Assembly (NCBI RefSeq): GCF_048544455.1
Contig: NC_133538.1
Location: 455,341,311 to 455,405,310, forward strand
Direction: 5' to 3'
Length of the DNA: 64,000 bases
From: Silene latifolia
Taxonomy: Eukaryota; Streptophyta; Magnoliopsida; Caryophyllales; Caryophyllaceae
Part shown: positions 45,800 to 56,337 of the stretch, piece by piece
Layout of the letters: the number at the start of each line of letters is the position of its first letter
How positions within the stretch are numbered: position 1 is the stretch's first letter
Program-made: the position numbers and the translations under genes
Notes under the pieces: model-generated
What the model was told of the DNA's origin: nothing
Database searches by the model: none
Seen by the model: the letters and a program-made list of their open reading frames with translations, nothing else

Positions 45800-46400
45800 G
45801 TGTTTGTTTGTTGTGCTTGTTTGTTGCACTTGTTTGTTGTATTTGGCCATGTTTTAAAGGTAACCCCTGAGCCAGATACTTGTTTGTTGTACCTCGGACA
45901 TGGTTTAAAGGTAACCTCTGAGTCGGGCACTTGTTTGTTGTATTTGGCCATGTTTTAAAGGTAACCGCTGAGCCAGATACTTGTTTGTTGTGCCTCGGAC
46001 ATGTTTTAAAGGTAACCTCTGAGTCGGGCGCTTGTTTGTTGTATTTGGCCATGTTTTAAAGGTAACCGTTGAGCCAAATACTTGTTTGTTGCGTCTCGAA
46101 CATGTTTTAAAGGTAACCTCTGAGTCGGACACTTGTTTGTAGTATTTGGACATGTTTTAAAGGTAACCGCTGAGCCAGATACTTTATGTCTTGTGCCTCG
46201 GACATGTTTTAAAGGTAACCTCTGAGTCGGGCACTTATTTGTAGTATTTGGACATGTTTTAAAGGTAACCGCTGAGCCAGGTACTTTAGAGGCCGTGCCT
46301 TGGACATGTTTTAAAGGTAACCGCTAAGCTAAGGTACTTATGGACTTGTGTCTTGGACATGCTTTAAAGGTAGCCTCTGAGCCGGATGCTTTGCTTTTTA
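45800..46400. repeat. Tandem array of about eleven 51-base units in D's LTR
   Basis: Each unit carries CATGTTTTAAAGGTAACC followed by a GCTGAGCC or TCTGAGTCGG word. Two subtypes alternate (TATTTGGCCATG with CGCTGAGCC, and CCTCGGACATG with TCTGAGTCGG), so the real period is about 103 bases. Element E's LTR has a single matching segment (GGCTCAGCGGTTACTATTAA on the plus strand), so the array grew in D. Confidence 0.88.
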
Positions 46401-46940
46401 TGTGATGTTAGTTGTCCCATTTCATGTTTGTATGTTGTTTGGTTTTCAAAGTTGGATGTATCATATGCCTTATCTATGATTGACTACGCATGTTTTGAAT
46501 GTTAATCTCATGTCTGAGTGCTTGCATCAAATAGTTATATTCACGATGTTCTAATATGTTCTTGTTTATCTGTGTTTCGACATTTTGTGGCTGGTAGAAC
46601 CTTGAGTTACTCCCCACTGACTGTGGCGTTCATGTTTACATGAATGATAGGTTGTGAAGATGCTTACGTGGGGAAGACGTGTGGGCTAGCGAGAACTAAA
46701 CCCTTGGGCCTTAGTTTGCTAGTTTAGAAACCCTTTATTTGTTTATTCATGGGATATCTTTTCCCCGCTTTCTAGACTTGGGTTGTAATAACCTAAGTTT
46801 GTCTATTGTTGTTTTTGTTTCATTTTATTTTTGGCACCCGCGTGTTAATCTTTAACTAGTAATAAAAAGTTTTTAAAATATCATAAATTTCCGCTTTAAT
46901 TTATTAGTTATATTTTCCGCTTTATCGCAGGGTGTAACAA

Positions 46941-46954
46941 TTGGTATCAGAGCC
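46941..46954 (+). promoter_or_regulatory. Element D primer binding site
   Basis: TTGGTATCAGAGCC, one base after the LTR end, is the initiator tRNA-Met site. It fixes the plus orientation of D. Confidence 0.88.
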
Positions 46955-47351
46955 TATGTTGCTCCCGATGCACACACGTGTACCCCAAATTTAAATTTGA
47001 ACTTGACCTTGAATAATGAATGAGAGATTGGTAGACTTAAGGAGCTAAGGTGGTAGTCTGTAGTGTGTTTGCTCTTTGTTAGGTTCTAACATGTTTGTTG
47101 ATTATTTAATAATTGTTGTGCCCTTGGATTAATGACCGTGAACTTACCAGTGTGGTGATCAAGATTTTGTGCCTTTTGCTGAGAATTAAAGATTTGTTCA
47201 ACCTTTGAAGAATGCTTCTCCTTCCATGAAGATATTTCTCACTCTTTGTGTACCTTGCCTTATTCTTTATCTCTTGGTGCTTATCCTTCTTCTAAACTCT
47301 CTTCTCTTTTACTTTGAAATCTACTCTTATACCTCCAACTTGTCCTTTGTT
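46955..47351. other. Element D interior, left part
   Basis: Non-coding leader-like sequence, homologous to the right end of E's interior (minus strand, about 57500-58200). Its last twelve bases, TTGTCCTTTGTT (47340-47351), are the left copy of the LINE target duplication. Confidence 0.7.
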
Positions 47352-47444
47352 CCTTTTTTTTTTTGTTTTTTTTGGGGAAAGTAAGTGTAAATATTAATAA
47401 AATCCCATCATACAAGAGCTAACTAGAGGTTATCATCCCTCAAG

Positions 47445-50400
47445 TTAGATACAATTTGGACACACACTCTTTATCCACTCTCTAGTTACATTTGCACCTA
47501 TAACAAGATTTCTACCTCTCAAATTCATTAACAAACTCTCCTTCACCTGTTTTATCAAAGCAACAGGAAAAGGAAGACCATACTCTAACCTGCATCTATT
47601 CCTTACATACCAAATGAGATACATAAGATGTGCAACTGCAGCAGCCACCACTTGTTTCTTCAAAAGGGAACGTTCCCTTAGCTTTATCCACCAGTCAATA
47701 ATCCCGTGCATAGGAATACAAACTTGCAGCCATTACTCCAACAACCACACACACCTCTTACTGTATGAGCACTGGAAGAATAAATGCTCAATGTTCTCTT
47801 CATCTGCATCACATAACAGGCACCTATTTCTTGCAGCAATCTGCATCCTCATTAACCTGTCCTGAGTGAGTAGTCTCTGGTGAGCCACCAGCCAAATAAA
47901 GAAGGTATGTTTAGGTAGAATCAACCTGTTCCTAGTCCAGGGATGCCAAATGACATCAGCTGCATCATCAACAAGCCATTTATAACCCACCTTGACAGTG
48001 TAATCACAGTTAGACTGTCTCCATTGATCCTCAAACATCCAGGGCTTGAGCTGATTTTTAACAGCACAAATCCTGCACCAAGACCAACTTGTAGAGATTG
48101 TAGGTTCATAATCAATCCAAGCTGAATGTTTAATATAAATGGAATGCACCCATTTAACCCACAGATGGTCAGTCTTCTTCTCAATCCACCACACATATTT
48201 GCCCATCATGGCAACATTCCAAAAGTGCAGGTTCTTTAGACCCAACCCACCTTTCCTCCTGGGTTTACAAATCTGCTTCCAAGACACAAGTGCAGGAGTC
48301 TCTTTTGTTGCCTGACCATGCCAAAGAAAAGCTCCACAAATAGCATCAATTTGATTGAGCACTACTTTAGGAAGAATGAAGATCCGTGCCCAATAATTGT
48401 GCAAGTTACTAAGGACAGATTTGATCAATGTAATTCTTCCAGCATAAGAGAGGTGTTTTGCACCCAAGCTAGGGATCCGAGCTGTAACCTTATCCACCAG
48501 GCTCTGACAGTCAAGAATCCCCAGCCTTTCTGGGGCAATTTTAACCCCTAAGTACCTAAAGGGAATCCCTCCTCTTTTCATACCAGGTGCAGTTTCAATG
48601 CTACTCACAATAGCTTCACTAATCCCATTAGTATAGAAATTTGACTTACCATTGTTCATCTTAAGCCCATAGGAAATAGAGAAGGTCTCAAATCACCTCT
48701 GCTAAACATGAGCAGATCATCAGCAAAGCACAAATGAGTCAACTTCAATTTTGAGCAAAGGGGATGATACTTGAACCCTTTATACCTATCAAGGACCCTA
48801 ATAGCCTACTGAGGTACTCTAGGCAGAATGTAAAAAGCAGGGGGGAGAGGGGATCCCCCTGTCTTAAGCCTCTTTGACCCTTAAAAAACCCAAAGACGTC
48901 AACATTGAGAGCTAATGAGAAGGAGGGTGTGGACACACAACTCATTATAAGCTCAATGCTAAGAGGGGGGAAGTTCAAGGCACACAACATATCTTTGAGA
49001 AAGCTCCATTTAATGGAGTCATAAGCTTTCTTCAAATCAACTTTCATCATAATCCTTGGTGAGCAAACCTTCCTCTTATACAGCTTAATGAGATCCTGGC
49101 AGATAAGAATATTACCCACAATATCTCTATTTTGAATAAATGCCCCCTGAGAAGGACTGATGATATCAGGTAGAATAGAGCTAAGTCTATTACACATCAC
49201 TTTAGTGAGACATTTGTATACTGTATTACAGCAGGCAATAGGCCTAAACTGTAGCACACTATCAGGGATCTCAGTTTTAGGCACAAGGGTGAGCATAGTA
49301 GTATTAAGCTACTTTAGAACCTTCCCAGTCCTAAAAACATTCCTAATAGCAGTGCACACCTCCTTCCCCACAATGCTCCAAGAGTCCTTAAAGAACTGAC
49401 TGTTAAAACCATCAGGGCCTGGAGCTTTTCCACCAGGAATAGAGAATATTGCATCCTTAACCTCTTCATCAGTCACTGGTTTAAGAAGGATATCCTGATG
49501 TGTTGCATTCAGAAGCTTACCAGTCTTAACCACTTTCTTTGAAACAGGTTGCACAGTAGTAGAAGTGCCCAATAACTTCAGATAATAATTCTCAAAGGCA
49601 GATTTAATATCCTCAGGAGTGGAGCATAACTTCCCATCCATGTCCTTGACATTAAAAACCCTATTTCTCATTCTTCTTTTCTTTATACTAGAATGGAAAA
49701 AGGAAGTATTAGCATCACCTTCCTTTACCCAATTCTCTTTGGACTTCTGAGCTAGGTAACTATTCCGTGCCTTAATCAAAACCTTCAACTCATTAGCACA
49801 CTCACTTTCAGCATGACACATCAAATCATTCAATGGATCAAGGCTAAGCTGCTGCTGATAGTGTTTGAGAGCCAGCTCAGTGACATGAGTAAGATTCTCA
49901 ATATCACTAAACTGTTCTCTATTCAATTGCTGTAAAACTGGTTTCAACTTCTTCAATTTCTGTACAACTCTAAACATAGGTGTACCCACAACTTCAGTGT
50001 GCCAACTATTCTCCACAGTAGAAGCAAAGTCATCAGACAAAGCCCACATATTGTAGTATTTGAATGAAGCCTTCCTCTTAACATAAATTGCATCAGTCCT
50101 GATCAGGCAGGGGCAATGATCATATAAAACCTCTGGTAGGAAAGTAGCAACAGCCTCAGGGAAGGTGCTAAACCACTGATCATTCATCAAAACTCTATCA
50201 ATCCTGCTGTAAACCTTAGACTCATTCTCATGCTTGTTATTCCAAGTATAATAGGAACCAGAGGCCTTCATGTCATATAACTGGAAATCAGACATCATGC
50301 TTCGCATAGGAGCCATCTCAGGCCACACCACTTCAGAACCTCCAATTCTATCCTTAGTTTTTCAGTGACACTGTTAAAATCACCACACACCAGCCAAGGC

Positions 50401-50801
50401 CCAGAGATCAACAAAGAAAAACCTTTCAGAGCTTGCCAAAGAGGTTCCCTCTCCTGACTTTTATTGAACCCATAAACCAGAGTGTACCAGAAAACAACCT
50501 TCCTAGATTTATCAACCACTTTAGAGTGGATACATTGAGCAATGACATTCAAAATATCCACCTGATAAAGAGTAGGATCCCATAACAGCCACACTCTTCC
50601 CCCTTTATGAGTACTATTATTTGTGCAGATTGACCAATCCTCACAAATATTATTCCTTACTTTAATCCAATTACTACCTTTTATTTTAGTCTCTAGTAAA
50701 CCAAATAATCCAAACTTATTCTGGTGTAAGAACCACCTTATTTCTTGTTACTTTGTTGGATTATTCAGACCCCTTACATTCCAAAAACCCAAACTACCCA
50801 T
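47445..50801 (-). pseudogene. LINE ORF2: endonuclease and reverse transcriptase, degraded
   Basis: Starts ATGGGTAG at 50801, overlapping the ORF1 stop by eight bases. Endonuclease motifs are FWNVRGLNN, LLETKIKG (catalytic Glu), VYGFN and WLVCGDFNS, then YSRIDRVLMND and a YDHCP box where SDH is usual. The reverse transcriptase has FRPIACCNTVYK, MKVDLKKAYDSIKW, GLRQGDPLSPLLF and an intact CFADDLLMF, then the thumb GIPFRYLGVKI. A zf-RVT-like end has HTFFIWLVAHQRLLTQDRL and CLLCDADEENIEHLFFQC. Breaks: TAA at codon 18 (50748-50750), a frameshift near 50345, a stop near 49309, frame changes near 48810 and 48690, and a stop near 47731. It ends at about 47445 without an RNase H domain. Confidence 0.87.
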
Positions 50802-52110
50802 GATCAGAAGATGGGCCAGGAGTTAACAATTTCTTACCCTCAGTTCGTGCTTTTTGAAGAGATAAAGTCAAAGCATCCATAAAAGTAAGCCCCATGGGAG
50901 TGAACAGCCTAGCCTCCCCATTATCATTCTTAAGCATCTTGCTAATAAACCTTCGTGGGAAGGAAGGCCCCCCCTCAACAGGCCTTACACTCATGTCAGA
51001 AAATTCTCCAGCTTCAGAAACAACCACAAGAGTGACAGGGACAGGAGTCTGAGCCCCTGGAGTTGCATGCTGCACCGGAGTGCCTGAAGTTGTATGCTGA
51101 ACCGCAGGGGTGGTAACAGCAGGAGAAACAGGCTTCTGGACAGCCTTTTGAATAGGTTTCACCACTTCTGTAGTAGCTAGTTTAGCCTTAGGTTTCCACA
51201 CCTTCTTTTGGCCTCCCTCAACCTTCCTACAATTTGCAGCAAGATGACCCATTCCTTTGCATTTAACACATGACAGAGGCAACCAATCATAAACAACAGA
51301 GACCCTCTGAGTCTTCCCTAATTCATCAAGGAACTCAAGGTGAGTAGGAAACTGTTGTCCAATTTGGACCTCCACCATAATTCTGGCATACCCCAAGAAG
51401 GTTCTGTGACTGGTAGCTTCATCACAACGCAACATCTTACCAACTAAGCCACAAATCTTCCTGAGACACTCAGTACCCCAAAATTTGATGTCCAAACCAT
51501 ACAATTTCATCCAGATTGGGATTAATTTCACATCATGTTTAATTAATTCAGAATCTGGGCTCCACTCCTTAACGATGACAGGGTTGTTATCAAAAATTAG
51601 GTGTCCATTGTTAACTACTTCCATTTGTTTCTCCTTCGTTTTAAAACGAACCAAAAAAATCCCATTAGGTAAGAACGAAATTCGATCAATACCATACGAT
51701 TTCCAAATTCTCTTAACATAACCAGAAATCACACTAGGCGGAGGATTTGCCCCTAAAATGTAGCAGTATACAGCCGAAGACCAATAAGTAATCTCACCTT
51801 CAACATCCGCCGATGTCAATTGAAGACGCGGCTTCTGCGGTACAGCAACATTCCCAGGCGCTTCCTCCTCCTCCTCTTCACTGTCCTCTGGAATCACATC
51901 CAAGTCCAACGGCGTGAGACTGAGATTGATCTTTCGAGCAACATGTGGTGATTTAGATTTGCCCTTACTCGTACTCGCAACAGAAGAACCTACTACGTTT
52001 TTTTGTGTTTTTGTATTAGTATTAAGATTATTATTATTAGTACTTGATGATCTATTATTATTACTAATTGATTTAGGATTGTTTGATTTAGGGTTCTTAT
52101 TTTTTGCCAT
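50794..52110 (-). CDS. LINE ORF1 protein with DUF4283-like domain and zinc knuckle
   Basis: An intact 438-codon frame. The N-terminus is very rich in Asn, Ser and Lys, and followed by an acidic EDSEEEEEE patch. The middle (about residues 105-200) matches the plant DUF4283 type: ITYWSSAVYCYILGANPP, then VKRIWKSYGIDRISFLPNGIFLVRF, then NGHLIFDNNPVIVKEWSPD. One CCHC knuckle, CVKCKGMGHLAANC, lies around residue 285. The product should bind the LINE RNA and form the particle. The C-terminus is Pro/Thr/Val-rich. Its stop codon lies inside the start of ORF2 (ATGGGTAG), a tight layout that suggests stop-and-restart translation of ORF2. Confidence 0.88.
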   Translation of the reverse strand: MAKNKNPKSNNPKSISNNNRSSSTNNNNLNTNTKTQKNVVGSSVASTSKGKSKSPHVARKINLSLTPLDLDVIPEDSEEEEEEAPGNVAVPQKPRLQLTSADVEGEITYWSSAVYCYILGANPPPSVISGYVKRIWKSYGIDRISFLPNGIFLVRFKTKEKQMEVVNNGHLIFDNNPVIVKEWSPDSELIKHDVKLIPIWMKLYGLDIKFWGTECLRKICGLVGKMLRCDEATSHRTFLGYARIMVEVQIGQQFPTHLEFLDELGKTQRVSVVYDWLPLSCVKCKGMGHLAANCRKVEGGQKKVWKPKAKLATTEVVKPIQKAVQKPVSPAVTTPAVQHTTSGTPVQHATPGAQTPVPVTLVVVSEAGEFSDMSVRPVEGGPSFPRRFISKMLKNDNGEARLFTPMGLTFMDALTLSLQKARTEGKKLLTPGPSSDHG

Positions 52111-52232
52111 TGCAGTAATTAAGATCCCTAATTAGATTTTTAGAGCTTTTCCTCTCTCTAAAATCTCTCTCATCCCTTTTTCATCTCTCTCAGGTGTTCT
52201 TATTTCATTGTTCCCATTTTTTGTCCTTTGTT

Positions 52233-52709
52233 ACTTGCTTATCCTTACTTAACGCTTTTTTTTATAGTACTCTTTCTTTTGAGGAATGTTGACCTTGGTT
52301 GGAAATTGACTTTTGAGGAGATTGTTGTGTATGACCCTTAACCCTGGTTTTGAGAGGTTGTAATGTTGGAAAGACTTAGGTGGTGTGATGAGATATACTT
52401 AGTGATTCTTATACCTTGATCCTTGATAAAGTGAGTATATATGATTGGTGGATTCTGTGTGTTAAGTGTGAGTTGCCTATGATACTAAGGTTATGGAACT
52501 TGGCCTTGCTGTTTATACTTGGAAGTTTGAGTTGAACTCGAGGTTAGCATAGTCGGTATATTTTTGTGAGTGTTGTGATGGTTACATAGGAACCATGTTA
52601 GGTGAGAGTTGTTGCTAGTTTTGGAGCCTCATTTGAGTATCCATTTTGCGGTAATGAGGATTAGTAGCCAAAGTTCTTGAGATGTGATTATAAGTTGGGA
52701 TCGATAGAT
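52233..52709. other. Element D interior, middle part
   Basis: A non-coding stretch of 480 bases between the LINE and E, homologous to E's interior on the opposite strand (TTGACCTTGGTTGGAAATTG against TTAACCTTGGTTGGATAATT). No gene is seen. Confidence 0.65.
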
Positions 52710-52714
52710 GTTGA

Positions 52715-55700
52715 TATGACACCCTCATTTATTGCGGAAAAGTAAACACGTAATTCTACAGAAAAACTGGTAGGATATGTTTGTAATTGGTTCAACTAGC
52801 CAAAAACCTGTAATTTCAAAAAAATTTCTAAACCAATCACAACATTTCCAACATTCCCAGAAGCGGGTGCCAAAACCTGCAATGCTAATGAACTACTTTA
52901 CATGTCATAGCTAAATAAGAAAATAGAATGATACAAACCAAAAATAGAAAAGGGAGACATATGTCCCTAAAATGTATGTGACATAAAAAAAAGGTTTAAG
53001 GGTCACAATGAAATAAAACCAGTCTAGGTCCCAAGGTTACTTTGCTCGCTAGCTCGTCCATGTACCCCATATATGCATCACCTACCTGTCATTCGCATTT
53101 TATACAAATACGAAAGCCACAGTCAGTGGGGAGTAACTCCGAGTTCTCCCAGCCACGAAATGTCATAATTAATATAACATGTAAACATAAGAATATGAAT
53201 ACGAATCACACAATGCCTTAGCATATAGATGCTAGACAATCGTGCTTATCATGTGAACAACAATATAACAACACATAGTCCTAGCATGTGAATACTAGAC
53301 CGACTCATACTACACTATCATGTGAATCACATAACATCCAGGAATCCAAACTCTATCAACCATAGCCGGCTTGCATCTCACCTTCTATGATTCATAGAAT
53401 CATCAAACAAGAAAGGGCAATATATCAAAGACAGGCATAAGTTCTTAGTACGGTCAATAGTCACTTTGTAACTCGAGTCTATACCACGAGGTAGGGAAGG
53501 TAATCGAACCGGTATCTTGGCTCAGCGGTTACTATTAAGAAAACATGGCCAAGAGACAACACAACCCTAGCCTAAAATCTCAAGAGACCTAGACATGCGG
53601 ATACACACCACCGCACCCAAGACTCACAACTTTTTTAAAACAAAGTGAAGTGAGTACCCTAAGGACACCACCGAAGGGTTGGCTAGTACTTAAGCTGACC
53701 CCATACTATCAAAATAAGTACCTGAGGTCATGCCCCAACTTGGATAAACATCCACTAGTCAGGAACACAAAGGCTATCAAGCAGTGAACATATACTCGTC
53801 AGCGACTATAAAGACCTATCTATGATGAAGGCCGAAATACTCACCTAGGACCTAGTCCCAGCTAGTCCCAGCTTGAATACTTTAGCCCACACCACACACG
53901 ACTCACCACACAAGTCAACTAAGACACCCACTTAACCATAAGAGGGCAAAAAGTCCCACTTACCAACATGAATTCTAACATTCTATCATGTAAAAGGCTA
54001 TATAATAGTCTACTCAAAGATACAAATCCAACAAAGTGTCCTCAATAAGAATTCAATACTAACTTCCAATTCTAGCAATTTTAACAATATTAAAGGCTTT
54101 AGGGGAATCTAGGGCCATTACTACAAAATAAGAAGCTATTTAAATTCAATAAGCTATACATGTGAACTAAAGCTTGATAAATGGCCTAAAACAAGAAAAA
54201 GGCCGATTATCTAAATCATTCAACCGAAATTTTTACCCGCAACCCCACCGCGACAGTGCGGTCAAATTGCAATGGTGACCAATCACTCAATTAACTGACA
54301 TCGCATCAGTCAAAGGGACTAAGTCTCAGTTTTCGGCACAATCAACAAAACATTACAACTACCATCATAAGAATAAATTTTACCATCAACACTATATTTA
54401 CTACTAACATTACTCATTTCATAAAATTACCCATATGCTACTTATACTAAATATAACATTCACAAAATCATACAAAAAGCAAAGAATGTGACATTTATTC
54501 GTCGAGTAACTCGGAATAGTTACCTTACGCTAGCAAAGAGACAAGCAATAAACTTGAGAAAGCTTCTAAAACCCAAAATTACTCTTCATCTTCAACCACA
54601 TATGAGTCACCTAAAATAATTATGTGAAAGGACGATATTAACGAATTATCGTTATATAAAATATGAGACGGAAATTAATTTAATTATATTTTAAATAAAC
54701 CAAACTAGCGTCAAAACAATTTATAGATACGGCCCAAACTCGCGACTTAGCCGGGCCACATCGCCTGAGGCCATTGCCTAGGCCACGGCCAGCTACGAGT
54801 ACGGCCAGGCCGCTGCTAGGCCAACCTTATAAAAGTCACTCTCGTCCCAAAAATTAATTCAATCTCAACTCTCTACCCCATCTCTCTCATTACTCCGTCC
54901 TATAATATAATACTCCATAGTAACCAGATTTCCATCTCAATTTCAATATCGATATTGTCAAATATTCCATTAAAGGAATTGCTCAACATTTAGAGTATAA
55001 CTCCAAGCTACTCACCACGAATCTTGAACAAAGAGAAAGACAAATAATATACAACACCAAAGATTCCCATAACTCAAATAAAATAATATGTTACAACTCA
55101 CAAACCGGATGAAAATAGAACATGTAACAGTCCCAATATTCCAATCGCTCTTCACTTCTCGTGGTTGATGAATCTAAGTCTCCCAAGCCTTGCGTACACT
55201 AGAACTTTGTAAATAAATACCCTGATCGTTGTCCAATTTTCACAATCTTACGCACCAAGCATTATTCATTACCTACTGCCTCAAGTATTGGATCATTCCC
55301 AAAAGATTTTCTTAGCCATGCTAACAATTTGAATTATATACTCTTATCCCATCTCACCAGTAATAAATTAATAAAAGAAACATATACTATTAGTATTATA
55401 CGTAAGACAACATAAATAAGAAATCTCGGCATATAAACCCGTACAAATCAAATAGCAAATAAAACATACAACCCCGAATAATGATAAGAGTATTAGGATC
55501 GGTAGAATCGTGTTACCTTAAACGCCCCTTATTCTTCGAATAAACGGTCCACAAGGCACGAGCCTCACCCCGGGTCTTCGAATCCTTCATAAAAGGGCAA
55601 GAAAACGGAATAAAGAAGCTAAAAGACGACACTTTTATAAGACGGCGAAAGACGAAACCACTACAAAAAGAAGACTTTCTTACCTTAAAAGGAGGAGGAA

Positions 55701-56296
55701 GGAAAGGGGAAGAGAATGGTACAAAAATTACGGAATTTGGTCGAGAAATGGGCCGGGATCCGAGGTTGGAGGCGCGGAAAATGGAGTTTTTTGGGTTTGT
55801 TGTTTCTGGTAGAAACGAAAAAGAAAAGGAAGAAATGAAAGTGGGAAAGTGACGGGTCACAACAAAAACATAATATTAGTAATAATAAATATAATAATAA
55901 TAATGAGACACCAGCTAGTTAACGGAAATAATACGATATCAGCTTGAATCGAAATTATTAGCGATTTTTACAAAACTAACGGATATTAATAAAAATTGCT
56001 AATTTAGTGAAATAAGCTCAAAATAGCTAATTGGACGGTTTTGTTCCCAAAATCCATCTCGGGTTTACTTAAAACAACTTTCATAAGGACTTGTAAAGAA
56101 ACGGAAATTATTAAATAAATAAACTCGGACTAATTTTAAATAAACTTATTAATGATTATTAAAATTAACGTATCGAATTATGATGAAATTAATTAATTAG
56201 CTAAGCATATATATTTAAATCGTTAAATGATGTAATTAAATTCAAAATAGCAATTAAAAGAATTTTATCCAACTTAATAAAATACGGGGTGTTACA
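52715..56296 (-). repeat. Element E left LTR (3' LTR)
   Basis: Runs from TATGACACCCTC to GGGTGTTACA. It contains the GGCC-rich cluster 54749-54823, a minus-strand TATA-like CTATAAATT (54718-54726) and the block shared with element A (about 54915-55045). A frame near 55513-55860 is repeated in the sister LTR but shows no domain. Confidence 0.9.
54749..54823. repeat. GGCC-rich dyad cluster in E's left LTR
   Basis: Words GGGCCACATCGCC, GAGGCCATTGCCTAGGCC, ACGGCCAGC and ACGGCCAGGCCGC occur in 75 bases. The sister at 60250-60327 has AGGCCACTGCCTAGGCC with CACTGCCTAGGCC repeated. The cluster ends about 23 bases from the TATA-like word at 54718-54726 in the element's sense. Confidence 0.65.
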
Positions 56297-56337
56297 ATCA
56301 CCCCATCTTTTAAAAAGTTTCGTCCTCGAAACTTGAA
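56297..56337 (-). promoter_or_regulatory. Element E polypurine tract and polyprotein-end relic
   Basis: The minus strand reads AAAAGATGGGGTGAT directly before TGTAACACCCCG, preceded by GTTTCGAGGACGAAAC. Element D has the same pair at 63199-63237. Confidence 0.8.

Larger units (their letters stand above)
43849..46939 (+). repeat. Element D 5' LTR (part right of B2)
   Basis: Ends GGGTGTAACA just before the primer site. Its beginning (TTTCAAAGACCCG, continuing from 25664-25672) aligns with element E's LTR (minus strand, TTCGAAGACCCGG), so the B2 insertion lies inside it. It holds a 140-base duplication (45519-45797) and a 51-base tandem array (45800-46400). Repeated GGGCTT- and TTGGGCTC-like words occur at 44880-45310. 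I see no coding sequence. Confidence 0.72.
47352..52220 (-). mobile_element. Full-length L1-type LINE
   Basis: A minus-strand LINE with a short 5' leader (52111-52220), ORF1, overlapping ORF2, and an A-tail (T-run on the plus strand, 47352-47377). It is bounded by a 12-base target duplication TTGTCCTTTGTT (47340-47351 and 52221-52232). The matching empty site is visible in element E near 57550 on the minus strand (CAACTTGTCCTTTCACCC). ORF1 is intact. ORF2 has three in-frame stops and at least three frame changes, so this copy cannot move by itself. Being full length, it inserted by complete target-primed reverse transcription. Confidence 0.9.

Noticed and set aside
46941-46954. tRNA gene
   Set aside because: TGGTATCAGAGC is a 12-base primer site beside an LTR; no cloverleaf can be formed around it. 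The same holds at 11181, 24209, 31450 and 58200.
47445-47711. RNase H domain at the end of the LINE
   Set aside because: The segment follows a zf-RVT-like region and then ends; no RNase H catalytic motifs are visible.
55513-55860. A 115-codon open frame in E's LTR
   Set aside because: Present in both LTRs only because the LTRs are copies; no domain, and the sequence is non-coding in related D.
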